In this document: piece by piece, positions 37,851 to 45,774 of the stretch
Numbering within the stretch: position 1 is the first letter of the stretch
Layout: each line of letters starts with the position of its first letter
DNA from: Pseudoalteromonas amylolytica
Lineage (GTDB): Bacteria; Pseudomonadota; Gammaproteobacteria; Enterobacterales; Alteromonadaceae
Direction: 5' to 3'
DNA length: 64,000 nt
Assembly (NCBI RefSeq): GCF_001854605.1
Contig: NZ_MKJU01000025.1
Coordinates: forward strand, 434,378 to 498,377
Made by a program: the position numbers and the translations under genes
Notes under the pieces: model-generated
Database searches by the model: none
Told to the model about the DNA's origin: nothing
What the model saw: the letters and a program-made list of their open reading frames with translations, nothing else

Positions 37851-38199
37851 ACAAGTTCGAAGTGCTTTGAAACGTTGGGGAAAGTTTTGGCAATCCAGAG
37901 AATATGGCAAAGGTTTTAAGCGCAGCTCGATGAGTGATTCATCAGGTCGACCAACGGGCGGTGCGATGGGGGCTGACGCGATGTCAGTACCGCAAGAAAT
38001 TGAGTTAATTACCCAGCTAATAGCAGCAATGAGGCCTGAATGTATACGTGCCATTCGCGCGCGCTACTTAATGTCTGGCACATTGGCTGATGCTGCAAAG
38101 TTAGTTGGCTTTGACTCAAAACGTTCAGCAGAGTTTTGGTTAGTCAAAGCTGAGCGCAGTTTGTTGGTCGAATTCTCGACCAACCTTAATAGTGTATAA
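37828..38199 (+). CDS. Probable phage antitermination protein, Q-like
   Basis: A 123 aa protein. The N-terminal pattern LKRWGKFWQSREYGKGF followed by SSM, and a C-terminal sigma-region-4-like helix-turn-helix (IRARYLMSGTLADAAKLVGF ... AEFWLVKAERSLL), match the layout of phage antiterminator Q proteins (WGxW ... GxGY ... then an HTH). It starts inside the end of the Xre gene and ends 9 bp before the muramidase gene, the classical place of Q before a lysis/tail operon. An alternative is a small sigma-like activator. At least six intrinsic terminators inside the downstream array make an antiterminator functionally sensible. Confidence 0.6.
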   Translation: MTTHITIKQVRSALKRWGKFWQSREYGKGFKRSSMSDSSGRPTGGAMGADAMSVPQEIELITQLIAAMRPECIRAIRARYLMSGTLADAAKLVGFDSKRSAEFWLVKAERSLLVEFSTNLNSV

Positions 38200-38208
38200 G
38201 GGGTAACT

Positions 38209-38625
38209 ATGTCGCTGATGATCACGGTCGAACAGATCAAAAAGCACGAAGGGTACAAGCAGTACCCTTATTATTGTACAGGAGGCAAACTGACCATAGG
38301 GTATGGTCGTAATCTCGATGATAACGGTGTCGGTGAGGAAGAAGCCGAACAGTTATTAGCCCATGATGTACAAGAGGCCAGAGCGGGCGTAAAGCGTCGT
38401 ATTGATGTGAGCAAGTGCAATGAAGCGCGTATGGCTGTACTGATTAACATGGCATTTAACTTAGGCCTAAATGGATTAATGGGTTTTAAGAAAATGCTTA
38501 CGCATGTTGAGCGGGGTAACTTTGAGCAAGCAGCACTTGAGATGCTAAATAGTCGTTGGGCAAATCAGGTGCCAAATAGAGCCAACGAACTTGCTAAGCA
38601 AATGCTGACAGGGGAGTGGCAATAA
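38209..38625 (+). CDS. T4-type muramidase endolysin (GH24)
   Basis: A 138 aa lysozyme-fold muramidase that cuts peptidoglycan for particle release. The catalytic pattern E-8aa-C-5aa-T is visible (E14 in KKHEG, C23, T29 in KLTIGYGRNL), the D/C variant known from phage muramidases. No signal-anchor sequence precedes it, so it should need the holin encoded next. An AAGGGGTAACT ribosome site precedes ATG 38209. It overlaps the holin start by one base. Confidence 0.92.
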   Translation: MSLMITVEQIKKHEGYKQYPYYCTGGKLTIGYGRNLDDNGVGEEEAEQLLAHDVQEARAGVKRRIDVSKCNEARMAVLINMAFNLGLNGLMGFKKMLTHVERGNFEQAALEMLNSRWANQVPNRANELAKQMLTGEWQ

Positions 38626-39023
38626 TGGGGTTTTTGGCGAAACTATTTGGCAGTGCGACGCAAGACCCTATTCAGACGGTCGGAAACATCCTCGATGAGC
38701 TGTTTACCAGCGAAGAAGAAGTGCTTAAACAAGATTTACTTAAAGCGCGATTAGTCGCCAAATCAGCTCAAGTACAAGCAAAGATCAACGCACTAAGTGC
38801 ATCGCACCGAAGTGTTTTTGTTGCAGGTGCTAGGCCCTTCTTATTATGGGTATGTGGCTTTGGCTTTTTGTTTTCATTCGTCATTAATCCAATATTACAA
38901 TGGCTTTGGCCTGATGTGGGGGCGCCGCAATTACCTTTAGAGGTGATGCTGGAGTTGACTTTAGGTATGTTGGGTTTGGCTGGGCTGAGAACGTTTGAAA
39001 AAGTGAAGGGAGTTGCCAAGTGA
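38625..39023 (+). CDS. Holin of the 3TM (GTA-type) family
   Basis: About 132 aa. An amphipathic N terminus (MGFLAKLFG) is followed by a charged helix, then hydrophobic segments FLLWVCGFGFLFSFVINPIL and VMLELTLGMLGLAGL, as in the holin_3TMs family also found in gene-transfer agents and tailocins. ATG 38625 overlaps the muramidase stop (TAATG) and has a GGGGAG ribosome site. It overlaps the next gene by four bases. Confidence 0.85.
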   Translation: MGFLAKLFGSATQDPIQTVGNILDELFTSEEEVLKQDLLKARLVAKSAQVQAKINALSASHRSVFVAGARPFLLWVCGFGFLFSFVINPILQWLWPDVGAPQLPLEVMLELTLGMLGLAGLRTFEKVKGVAK

Positions 39024-39268
39024 GTCAACCAGAGCATTGGCAAATGAAAAAGGAACTCAATTTAGCCCATATTATTACCACGGTTACATTGTTGGTATCA
39101 GGAATTCTTTATCTGGGAGATTTAGACAAGCGTATTACCACTAACACGCAAGAGCTGTCTCATTTAAAGCAGATCCGCAATGAAGACCAAAAACGAATTG
39201 AAAAGCGATTAGATTCAATAGATAAGAAGCTCGATACCTTACTTGGTAGCAACCTGCGCCAAGACTAA
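39020..39268 (+). CDS. Small membrane/coiled-coil protein of the lysis cassette
   Basis: An 82 aa protein starting at GTG 39020 inside the holin end (GTGA overlap). One membrane helix (LAHIITTVTLLVSGILYLG) is followed by a charged coiled coil (KQIRNEDQKRIEKRLDSID). Topology and position fit an inner-membrane spanin-like or accessory lysis protein, but there is no partner outer-membrane lipoprotein in any frame that I recognise. Function inferred from context only. Confidence 0.6.
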   Translation: MSQPEHWQMKKELNLAHIITTVTLLVSGILYLGDLDKRITTNTQELSHLKQIRNEDQKRIEKRLDSIDKKLDTLLGSNLRQD

Positions 39269-39372
39269 GTATCAACTTGGTGTTTCACCACTAAACATCA
39301 CCCCGTAACTCTTCTCACATGAGTGTGCGCAATAAAGCACACGGCACCGAGTTTTCCATTAAGGAGTAATCT

Positions 39373-40197
39373 GTGAACAATGCAATTGAGCTATCACGCT
39401 TGGCGGTGCCAGATGTGATTGAAAGCTTAGAATTTGAAACTATTTATCAGCAAATGCAAAACGCGCTGGTAGAGGCAATACCCGAGTACACACAACTTGA
39501 GTCAGATCCAGCGACTAAATTGCTGGAAATTGCCGCAACCAGAGAACTGCTGTTGCGCCAACGTATCAACGACGCTGCACGCTCGGTGATGGTGGCTTAT
39601 GCGCAAGGCAAAGATCTTGACCATCTGGGCGTACTGTTTGGCGTACAACGCTCTGAAAATGAAAGTGATGAGCGATATCGTGCTCGTATTCCTTTGTCGT
39701 TAGAAAGCCATAGCATGGCAGGCACTATGGGGGCATACGAGTACCAAACGATGGCTGCAACGCAAGGCGTAAAAGATGTTTACGTGTATTCGAGCCAACC
39801 AGGTGTGGTTGATGTAAAGGTACTTCCTCAACAAGGTGCTGATCCCATCGATGTGATCAGTCAAGTTAGGGCTCATCTAAATGATGAAGATATTAGGCCG
39901 CTGACAGACTTGGTCAAGGTGCACCAAGTAGTGCCCAAGAAATACCAGATCAAAGCCCAAGTTTACCTCAACGAAATCGCTGATAAGGCGCAGGTAGATG
40001 AACAAGTCAAAAGCAAGTTAAAAGCCTTTATTTTCGAGCACTATAAATTGGGGCAAGAAGTCCCCCAGTCGGGGATCATCGATATGCTACATCAAGCTGG
40101 CGTGCGTAAGGTGAAGCTGTTAACGCCGGATGATGACATAACATGCCAGATTGACGAAGCCGCCATTGCAGATTCAATCAACATTGAATACTTGTAG
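39373..40197 (+). CDS. Baseplate assembly protein J, cassette 1 (J1)
   Basis: A 274 aa P2 gpJ-like protein (T4 gp6 / pyocin Tri1 family), which forms the baseplate wedge together with an I protein. It shows the pattern shared by all four J proteins here: PDVIESLEFETIYQQ at the N terminus, ELLLRQRINDAA, DHLGVLFGVQR, SDERYRARIPLSLE and a HQAGVRKVKL segment near the C terminus. GTG 39373 has an AAGGAG ribosome site. It follows the lysis genes directly; gpV (spike) and gpW, normally upstream, are absent. I1 follows after 9 bp. Confidence 0.88.
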   Translation: MNNAIELSRLAVPDVIESLEFETIYQQMQNALVEAIPEYTQLESDPATKLLEIAATRELLLRQRINDAARSVMVAYAQGKDLDHLGVLFGVQRSENESDERYRARIPLSLESHSMAGTMGAYEYQTMAATQGVKDVYVYSSQPGVVDVKVLPQQGADPIDVISQVRAHLNDEDIRPLTDLVKVHQVVPKKYQIKAQVYLNEIADKAQVDEQVKSKLKAFIFEHYKLGQEVPQSGIIDMLHQAGVRKVKLLTPDDDITCQIDEAAIADSINIEYL

Positions 40198-40206
40198 GAG
40201 TGATTG

Positions 40207-41112
40207 ATGTCAAAAACACAAACGGTTGATGAGTTTCAGTCTCTACTGCCGCCAAACGCCAGCGGGTTTGAGCAAGCACATGAGCGTGCTAGTCACTTTA
40301 GAACTGGTAAATCAATTCCTGATTATGTGGCAAAACACTGGGATCCAGAGACTTGCCCTGAATCGCTGCTACCTTGGCTTGCTTGGAGCTTATCGGTTGA
40401 TGAATGGGATGAGCAATGGCCTACAGAAGCAAAACGTACGCTTATTCAAAACTCAGTAACGATTCACAAACATAAAGGCACGGTGGGGGCGGTAAAACGC
40501 GCCTTAGCATCACTGGGTGTTGTGATGGAGTTTTTTGAATGGTTTGAAGATGTTGACGATGCGGTGTTAGTGCCGATACACAGCAAAGAGCCGAATACAT
40601 TCACCTTTATTGCGTGGGCCAACGAACAGGCATACACCAGTCAAACCATTACGTTATCGAAGCAGTTGTATGATGATATTTATCGAGTAACAAACCATAC
40701 CAAGCCCCAACGCGCCCACTTTGACTTTTTGGTTGGCGTAAAAATGAATAGCGCTCTAGCCGTTGCTTCAACCAGCAGTGCCTTGCAGGTAGGGCGGTTT
40801 AACTACGATACCGTACCGGTAAAAGCTGCGCCTAGCGAAATAACCGCGGGCTTAACAGTGGCAAGCCAAAGGCGCTTTGGGTTGAATCGCCAACATGGAT
40901 TTACTCAAGCGGTTGAAGGTCGCACACAAAGCATCATAGGTGCAGCAGTCCATTTTAATAATCAGCGCCACAGCGTTGCGCGATTCTATATGCAAAGCCC
41001 GCAAAAGCTTCCGGCTGGTTGTTATTACTTACAGTCAGGCCTTGCGGCGGGTTGTCATTTTAATAACCGACGCATGAGCGTTGGGCGCTTTTATTTACAT
41101 CCAACTGAGTAG
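40207..41112 (+). CDS. Tail protein I, cassette 1 (I1)
   Basis: A 301 aa P2 gpI-like wedge protein (pyocin Tri2 family). The core (residues about 1-175) has the conserved CPESLLPWLAWSLSVDEWD and HKGTVGAVKRAL. The C-terminal ~110 residues exceed P2 gpI and contain an internal repeat (AAVHFNNQRHSVARFYM and AGCHFNNRRMSVGRFYL). This extension probably holds the fibre network. ATG 40207 follows TAGGAGTGATTG. Confidence 0.85.
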   Translation: MSKTQTVDEFQSLLPPNASGFEQAHERASHFRTGKSIPDYVAKHWDPETCPESLLPWLAWSLSVDEWDEQWPTEAKRTLIQNSVTIHKHKGTVGAVKRALASLGVVMEFFEWFEDVDDAVLVPIHSKEPNTFTFIAWANEQAYTSQTITLSKQLYDDIYRVTNHTKPQRAHFDFLVGVKMNSALAVASTSSALQVGRFNYDTVPVKAAPSEITAGLTVASQRRFGLNRQHGFTQAVEGRTQSIIGAAVHFNNQRHSVARFYMQSPQKLPAGCYYLQSGLAAGCHFNNRRMSVGRFYLHPTE

Positions 41113-41235
41113 TTAGCGGCTATACGCATTTGGTTAACGCATACACATTGCCTAGCGGCACGAAAAGACAGGTGTAATTTACCACTCGGCATGCCGTGTA
41201 ACTGCTTTATTTCTATCGTAAAAGGAGTAAGTGCA

Positions 41236-41760
41236 GTGAGCACAATCTTACGGCCAACGATTACCACCGCCGGATTGGAGGCGGTGTTTAATTCAGACAA
41301 AAATGGCTTTCAGGCCAAAATTAGCAAAATCGGTTTAGGGACGGGGAATTATACCCCAGACCAAAGCCGCAGCGCGTTGCAATCAGAAGTACACCGCATT
41401 TCAGTTGCCAGCGGTGAATACAAAGGCAATTCGCAAATTCATATGAGTGTGATTGACGACACCAGTCACAACTTTTGGGTCAACGAAGTCGGCTTTTATC
41501 TAGAAGATGGCACCTTGTTTGCCGTCTATTCTAGCCCAGACAAGCCGATAGCTTATAAATCAGCCGAAGTTGACTTATTGCTGGCCTTTGACTTGGTGTT
41601 AACGGGAGTGCCAGCAGAATCGATCACCGTGATTGACCAAGGGGTCAATCTCAACATTCTGATAGCCCCTGAGCTTGCCAAATTAGGGGCAGCGCAAATC
41701 GGCAACATGGCTCGTCATCTCAAGCAAAAATTTGCTTTGATGGATGCGGGTGTACTTTAA
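41236..41760 (+). CDS. Fibre adaptor, gpH N-terminal-like, cassette 1 (H1)
   Basis: A 174 aa protein matching only the N-terminal baseplate-attaching part of P2-type tail fibres: PTITTAGLEAVFNSDKNGF, then GLGTGNYTPD and VNEVGFYLEDGTLFAVYS. GTG 41236 with AAAGGAG is the start. The protein stops where fibres normally continue into the shaft, so it seems to be a stand-alone adaptor. A downstream fibre gene begins only after a small gene and a terminator. Confidence 0.8.
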   Translation: MSTILRPTITTAGLEAVFNSDKNGFQAKISKIGLGTGNYTPDQSRSALQSEVHRISVASGEYKGNSQIHMSVIDDTSHNFWVNEVGFYLEDGTLFAVYSSPDKPIAYKSAEVDLLLAFDLVLTGVPAESITVIDQGVNLNILIAPELAKLGAAQIGNMARHLKQKFALMDAGVL

Positions 41761-41798
41761 ATAATAAATATCAAATAGTAAGAGAATAGGAATTGAAC

Positions 41799-42056
41799 AT
41801 GACATGTAAGCACACGTCTACCTTGGCAAAGCAAGCCGTACAAACATTAAATGATGCCAAAGCACAGCATCAGCACGCTTTATGCAAAGATGCTCGCAAC
41901 AACGCCTACCAGCGAGAAGCGGATGGGTTAGCATTTAAATATTTAGCGACTTGTGCGCAATATGGAGAGCATCACGCGCTTTCTCTTCAAGCGAAAGAGT
42001 CATGGCTAGGTGCAAGAAAGGCTGTTCAATCGAGATATCCTAAACCTGACTATTGA
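41799..42056 (+). CDS. Small fibre-associated protein s1
   Basis: An 85 aa protein. Its C-terminal half (NNAYQREADGLAFKYLATCA ... ESWLGARKAVQSRYPKPDY) matches that of the protein at 43017 (QYSQESDYLFFDYM ... DAWLAKRNAIKETYAKP). This is a motif also seen in small phage tail proteins (YQxESDxLFFKY ... WLxxxxxIKxxYP). Start at ATG 41799, or TTG 41793. It lacks an adjacent upstream fibre gene, unlike its relative, and may be left over from a lost fibre. Role unknown, possibly fibre assembly. Confidence 0.65.
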   Translation: MTCKHTSTLAKQAVQTLNDAKAQHQHALCKDARNNAYQREADGLAFKYLATCAQYGEHHALSLQAKESWLGARKAVQSRYPKPDY

Positions 42057-42086
42057 TATTGCAAAGAGTTGATTATTCAACAAGTA

Positions 42087-42107
42087 AACCCACCTAGTGG
42101 GTTTTTT
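42087..42107 (+). terminator. Intrinsic terminator T1 inside the array
   Basis: AACCCAC-CTA-GTGGGTT followed by T4 (continuing TTTTTTG), between s1 and fibre F1a. Confidence 0.85.
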
Positions 42108-42135
42108 GTATTTGAAAATATTACAAGGAAATTTC

Positions 42136-43014
42136 ATGGCTTTAGAGCAAGATATTGGCCGGTTGATAGATTCAACCGATCGATTAACCGAAACGGTAGA
42201 TGGCAAGATTTCACAGATCACGACCACGCTGAATCAAAAATCACAGGAGATAGACAGCAAGCTGTCTGCAAAAGAGCAAGCGGTGGATGCGAAAATTGCG
42301 AGTTTTCAAAAAGCGTTGCCACTTGCGCCAAATAACCTGTCAGATACCAAACTTTTTTCCAAAATTAATGCAGACCATCCAGAAGGTACCGCGGTTGATG
42401 TTATGCAATCTCACGGTGCGCCTTGGAGCTGTTTCTACTATAACGGTTCACAAGGAAACTCTACTGTAACCAAGCTCACTAATAAGATGCTTGCTGATTA
42501 CGGCCTAAGCCCAAATGCTGGGTTCCATCGCGCGTTAGGCGATTTTCGCTCTGATAGTGAAACCTACTATGGTAGTGATTTCAGAGTCCTGCTTTTCGAT
42601 GTGGAAATAACACAAGGGATGGCTACGGACGAAAATTATGGCCGATTATATCTGCTAAATCAGGGGTGCCCAACGTTTACTGGATGGGGCAGAGGTGAAT
42701 TCCTGACTCAGGCGAGCTGTTGGGTGAACGTTCTAGAACATTCTGGCCGCCTAACTTTTCATCCGTCAAGTAACCGTTCTGCGAATATTACCGCTGGTGC
42801 CAATGATGCGGGTAAAGGATGGCAGTATAAACATGCTGTTCGCCAAGGTTGGGGCGGATGCCACCAGCCATTTTTCGGCGGTATTGGAAAAATGAAAGTA
42901 GCGGTTGCGCTGCCATATGTTGGCACCGGTGATCATGGTGACAACTTCATTTGGGCCGATAGCGTTGGTCATCCATATTCTCACACCGGTCCTGCAAATG
43001 AAGAGGGAGCATAA
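42136..43014 (+). CDS. Tail fibre/adhesin F1a
   Basis: A 292 aa protein. Residues 1-55 are a coiled coil (MALEQDIGRLIDSTDRLTET) clearly related to the start of F1b, followed by a distinct glycine- and aromatic-rich C-terminal domain with YNGSQGNSTVTK and HPYSHTGPANEEGA. The shared N terminus with a different tip suggests alternative receptor-binding proteins that dock in the same way. ATG 42136 has an AAGGAAA ribosome site. The following s2 gene is 2 bp away. Confidence 0.7.
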   Translation: MALEQDIGRLIDSTDRLTETVDGKISQITTTLNQKSQEIDSKLSAKEQAVDAKIASFQKALPLAPNNLSDTKLFSKINADHPEGTAVDVMQSHGAPWSCFYYNGSQGNSTVTKLTNKMLADYGLSPNAGFHRALGDFRSDSETYYGSDFRVLLFDVEITQGMATDENYGRLYLLNQGCPTFTGWGRGEFLTQASCWVNVLEHSGRLTFHPSSNRSANITAGANDAGKGWQYKHAVRQGWGGCHQPFFGGIGKMKVAVALPYVGTGDHGDNFIWADSVGHPYSHTGPANEEGA

Positions 43015-43016
43015 TC

Positions 43017-43322
43017 ATGGCGGTATTAAAACAAATTTCAACGCAAACAATTTTTGCAGGTGGCGTTAAAGATGCGGTTCATGCAGAGCATGTCGCAAAG
43101 CAAGCTGAAGTAGCCGCGGATGACTATGAGCTTATTTTTGATGAGCAAGAAATACAAGCATTAAGGCGCACACAATATAGCCAAGAAAGTGACTACCTAT
43201 TTTTTGACTATATGGCAGCAGTGACAGAGTTTGGTGAGACTTCACCAGAAGCTGTTACTGCCAAAGATGCATGGTTGGCAAAGCGAAATGCCATTAAAGA
43301 GACCTACGCTAAGCCTGCATAA
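43017..43322 (+). CDS. Small fibre-associated protein s2
   Basis: A 101 aa paralogue of s1. The C-terminal half has QYSQESDYLFFDYMAAV and WLAKRNAIKETYAKP. The N-terminal half (QISTQTIFAGGVKDAV) differs. It is immediately downstream of F1a and upstream of terminator T2, so F1a-s2 form a unit. Possible fibre chaperone or tail accessory protein; function unknown. Confidence 0.65.
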   Translation: MAVLKQISTQTIFAGGVKDAVHAEHVAKQAEVAADDYELIFDEQEIQALRRTQYSQESDYLFFDYMAAVTEFGETSPEAVTAKDAWLAKRNAIKETYAKPA

Positions 43323-43340
43323 CTCTATTTTAAACCACAT

Positions 43341-43366
43341 AAAACCCGCTTTTAAGCGGGTTTTTT
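43341..43366 (+). terminator. Intrinsic terminator T2 inside the array
   Basis: AAAACCCGC ... GCGGGTTTT hairpin with a TTTTAA loop, followed by a T run, 18 bases after the s2 stop. Confidence 0.9.
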
Positions 43367-43421
43367 TATTTTAACCCTGCCAGTTTAGCAGTATGGCAAG
43401 TCCATTAGTTGGAGAACAAAA

Positions 43422-44195
43422 ATGGCTTTAGAACAAGATATTGCCAAATTAATCGAGGCATCTAATGACCTCACCACAGTAGTAGATAACAAAATTGTTG
43501 ATATAGATGCCAAAGTGGAGCAGTCCAAAACCAAGGTTGACGGCTATATTAATCAAGTAAATAACTACATCAATTCAGCCAGAGATAAACAATCTCACTT
43601 TAGGCTTACTAAAAACCAAGCGCTTATTCCTAATGATGAGGGAACATTTCCTAAATACTGGAGCGGTGGCTTTGTTAAAAGTGCCAAAGTGATTGAAACG
43701 GTCACCACAGGCGTTGAACCCGAGCAGCGTTCTGCACTTGCCCGTGAGTTCTTACAGGCGATTAATTCAGATCACAAGTACTTTGCGAACAGTTTTAAAA
43801 TTTGGGAGCTGGAATACTATCCCAATAGGAGAGGTGATAACAGCCATGTATTTTCCTATTTAATGTATCAATACTTCCGTTTTTCTTCATACACGACGAT
43901 TGCCGCTGTCGTAAAACATGTTAAAGGGCTAGTGCCTAGCAAGTTCTGGTGTCATGGTCTAAAAGCAGGGGAACCTGCTAAGTTATGTGGCTTAAATTAT
44001 GGTGTGTCGTCCACTCGCAACCACTACTCTCACTGTCACCCATACGTTGAGGGAGGGGAAGGCAAACCAGAAACCGAAACAGGCATTATTCAAGTCGCAT
44101 TGCCGGCGGTCGTAACCGGCGATGTAGATCTGTCCACAGGGCAATGGGGCCAATTCCCATACCTAGGCGACGCCGATCAAAATGCATATGACTAA
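43422..44195 (+). CDS. Tail fibre/adhesin F1b
   Basis: A 257 aa protein. Its N-terminal coiled coil (MALEQDIAKLIEASNDLTTV, to about residue 60) is homologous to F1a. The C-terminal domain is unrelated to F1a's and rich in His and Tyr (STRNHYSHCHPYVEGGEG), ending WGQFPYLGDADQNAYD. AGTTGGAGAAC precedes ATG 43422. Probably an alternative adhesin of cassette 1. Confidence 0.68.
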   Translation: MALEQDIAKLIEASNDLTTVVDNKIVDIDAKVEQSKTKVDGYINQVNNYINSARDKQSHFRLTKNQALIPNDEGTFPKYWSGGFVKSAKVIETVTTGVEPEQRSALAREFLQAINSDHKYFANSFKIWELEYYPNRRGDNSHVFSYLMYQYFRFSSYTTIAAVVKHVKGLVPSKFWCHGLKAGEPAKLCGLNYGVSSTRNHYSHCHPYVEGGEGKPETETGIIQVALPAVVTGDVDLSTGQWGQFPYLGDADQNAYD

Positions 44196-44206
44196 GGAGA
44201 GTAACC

Positions 44207-44668
44207 ATGGCTAAATTAATCGTAAATAATCAACAAGTAGATCAGTTTTATAATGCAAACACCCCAGAGCATATAACAGCACAACTTGTGTTAGAACAAT
44301 TTGGTGAGTCAGCTATATTTGAAGTGCAGTTGAGTGAGGCTGAGCAAGCAGAGCTTTCTCGCCAAACTTCACGTCAATCAATCAACCAACAAGTCGCTGA
44401 CAACGCTTCTATACTTGGCACCACCTCGGATACCACACATATTTTGCTCAATGAACTCAGTGGCTTTATTAACAAGCTAAGCCAAGCGCAAAGTCTTGCT
44501 GAAATGCGCGCCTCGACAGAGTCTTTAAAGGCAGCGATTGGCAGCATTGAGCAGCAAGTCACAGATGGCAGCTTAGAGTTTCCTTATCAGGTGAAAGGGC
44601 AAGCTCAAGTGATGGATGAAATTTGCACAAGAGCACAAGGCGTAAGCCAAATATTAAAGCAAAGCTAA
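44207..44668 (+). CDS. Unknown protein x after F1b
   Basis: A 153 aa helical acidic protein. It begins MAKLIVNNQQVDQFYN and continues with long predicted helices (NELSGFINKLSQAQSLAEMR). It follows F1b by 11 bp with an AAGGAGAGTAACC ribosome site and precedes terminator T3. By position it could be a fibre assembly factor or chaperone. No family recognised. Confidence 0.55.
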   Translation: MAKLIVNNQQVDQFYNANTPEHITAQLVLEQFGESAIFEVQLSEAEQAELSRQTSRQSINQQVADNASILGTTSDTTHILLNELSGFINKLSQAQSLAEMRASTESLKAAIGSIEQQVTDGSLEFPYQVKGQAQVMDEICTRAQGVSQILKQS

Positions 44669-44685
44669 CATCAAAAAGTGGCAGT

Positions 44686-44713
44686 AAAACGGGAGGCTAT
44701 GTCCTCCCGTTTT
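44686..44713 (+). terminator. Intrinsic terminator T3 before cassette 2
   Basis: Perfect 11 bp stem AAAACGGGAGG/CCTCCCGTTTT with a CTATGT loop. The stem's own TTTT supplies the U tract. Confidence 0.85.
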
Positions 44714-44772
44714 GCATTGTGCATATTTACTTACTTTGAGTAGGTTTGCTTCCTAAAACATTTGGAGTTTGT

Positions 44773-45774
44773 ATGAGTCTGACCAATTTTAGTGCTATTG
44801 ACTTAAGCCAATTTCCCACCCCAGACCTGATAGAACCCCTAAGCTTTGAAGACATAAAGCGCGCGATTGTTGAAGACTATCAACAGCGTTTTCCAGATGC
44901 GCAACTTAATTATGTAAGTGATCCCGTCATTAAGCTTATTGAGACTTTTGCTTATCGTGAGTTGTTAATCAGGCAGCGTATAAATGAAGGTGCTGAAGCT
45001 GTTTTACTCGCCAAAGCCAGTGGTGAAGAGCTTGATTTTTTGGGGCAACGTTTTGGGGTGACTAGAGCTGTTTTAGCAAGTCAACCCACAGATGAAGCAG
45101 AAGGCAAGCTGATAAAAGAGAGCGATGAGAGGTTTCGCACTCGAATTAAACTGGCATTAGAGGGATTTAGTACAGCGGGTCCTACTGGGGCATACGCTTA
45201 TCATTGTTTCAAAGCATCCAGCCACATCCAGGATGTATTCATTGAAGCGCCAGAGTTTGTTATGCAGCTTCCACCTGATGAGCTGGTGGGCAGTCTGCCA
45301 GCAGGTACTATGCTATTACAAAACACCTATGATGCAGGACTTGAACAACCAGTGCCCGGTGATGTTGCCATCACGTTACTAAGTGATGAAACCGATGGTA
45401 CACCTTCTGAGCAGGTATTAGCGACGGTTTTGGCGGCTTTAAATCAAGATGATGTTCGTCCATTGACCGATAGAATTAATTTGCTAAAGCCTGCAATAAA
45501 GACCTTTACCATCAAGGCTAAGCTACACCTTTACCCTGGTTTTAATAGTGATGATGTTTACCAGGCGGTATATGCCGAGTGTGAGAATTGGTTGAAGCAG
45601 CGCCAGAAATTTGGCCATGATATTTCACTTTCAGGGCTGTATGCCGTGTTACATGGTGCGGGCGTTCAGCGTGTTGAGCTGCAAAGCCCAAGTGCAGACA
45701 TTTTCGTTGCTGATAAAGAAGTGGCACATTGCCAAAGTATAGAAATCGGTGTTGAGGCGCAGCGTGATGTCTGA
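44773..45774 (+). CDS. Baseplate assembly protein J, cassette 2 (J2)
   Basis: A 333 aa gpJ-like protein. It shares FPTPDLIEPLSFEDIKRA, ELLIRQRINEGAEA, LDFLGQRFGVTR, SDERFRTRIKLALEG and HGAGVQRVEL with the other J proteins. It is longer than J1 and J4 by insertions around residues 115-125 and in the central part (VMQLPPDELVGSLPAGTMLL). Start at ATG 44773; an in-frame ATG at 44746 adds only nine residues. It overlaps I2 by eight bases. Confidence 0.87.
   Translation: MSLTNFSAIDLSQFPTPDLIEPLSFEDIKRAIVEDYQQRFPDAQLNYVSDPVIKLIETFAYRELLIRQRINEGAEAVLLAKASGEELDFLGQRFGVTRAVLASQPTDEAEGKLIKESDERFRTRIKLALEGFSTAGPTGAYAYHCFKASSHIQDVFIEAPEFVMQLPPDELVGSLPAGTMLLQNTYDAGLEQPVPGDVAITLLSDETDGTPSEQVLATVLAALNQDDVRPLTDRINLLKPAIKTFTIKAKLHLYPGFNSDDVYQAVYAECENWLKQRQKFGHDISLSGLYAVLHGAGVQRVELQSPSADIFVADKEVAHCQSIEIGVEAQRDV

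Noticed and set aside
39323-39342. GTGTGC/GCACAC hairpin before J1 as a further terminator
   Set aside because: The stem is only 6 bp with an 8-base loop and has no T run directly after it.
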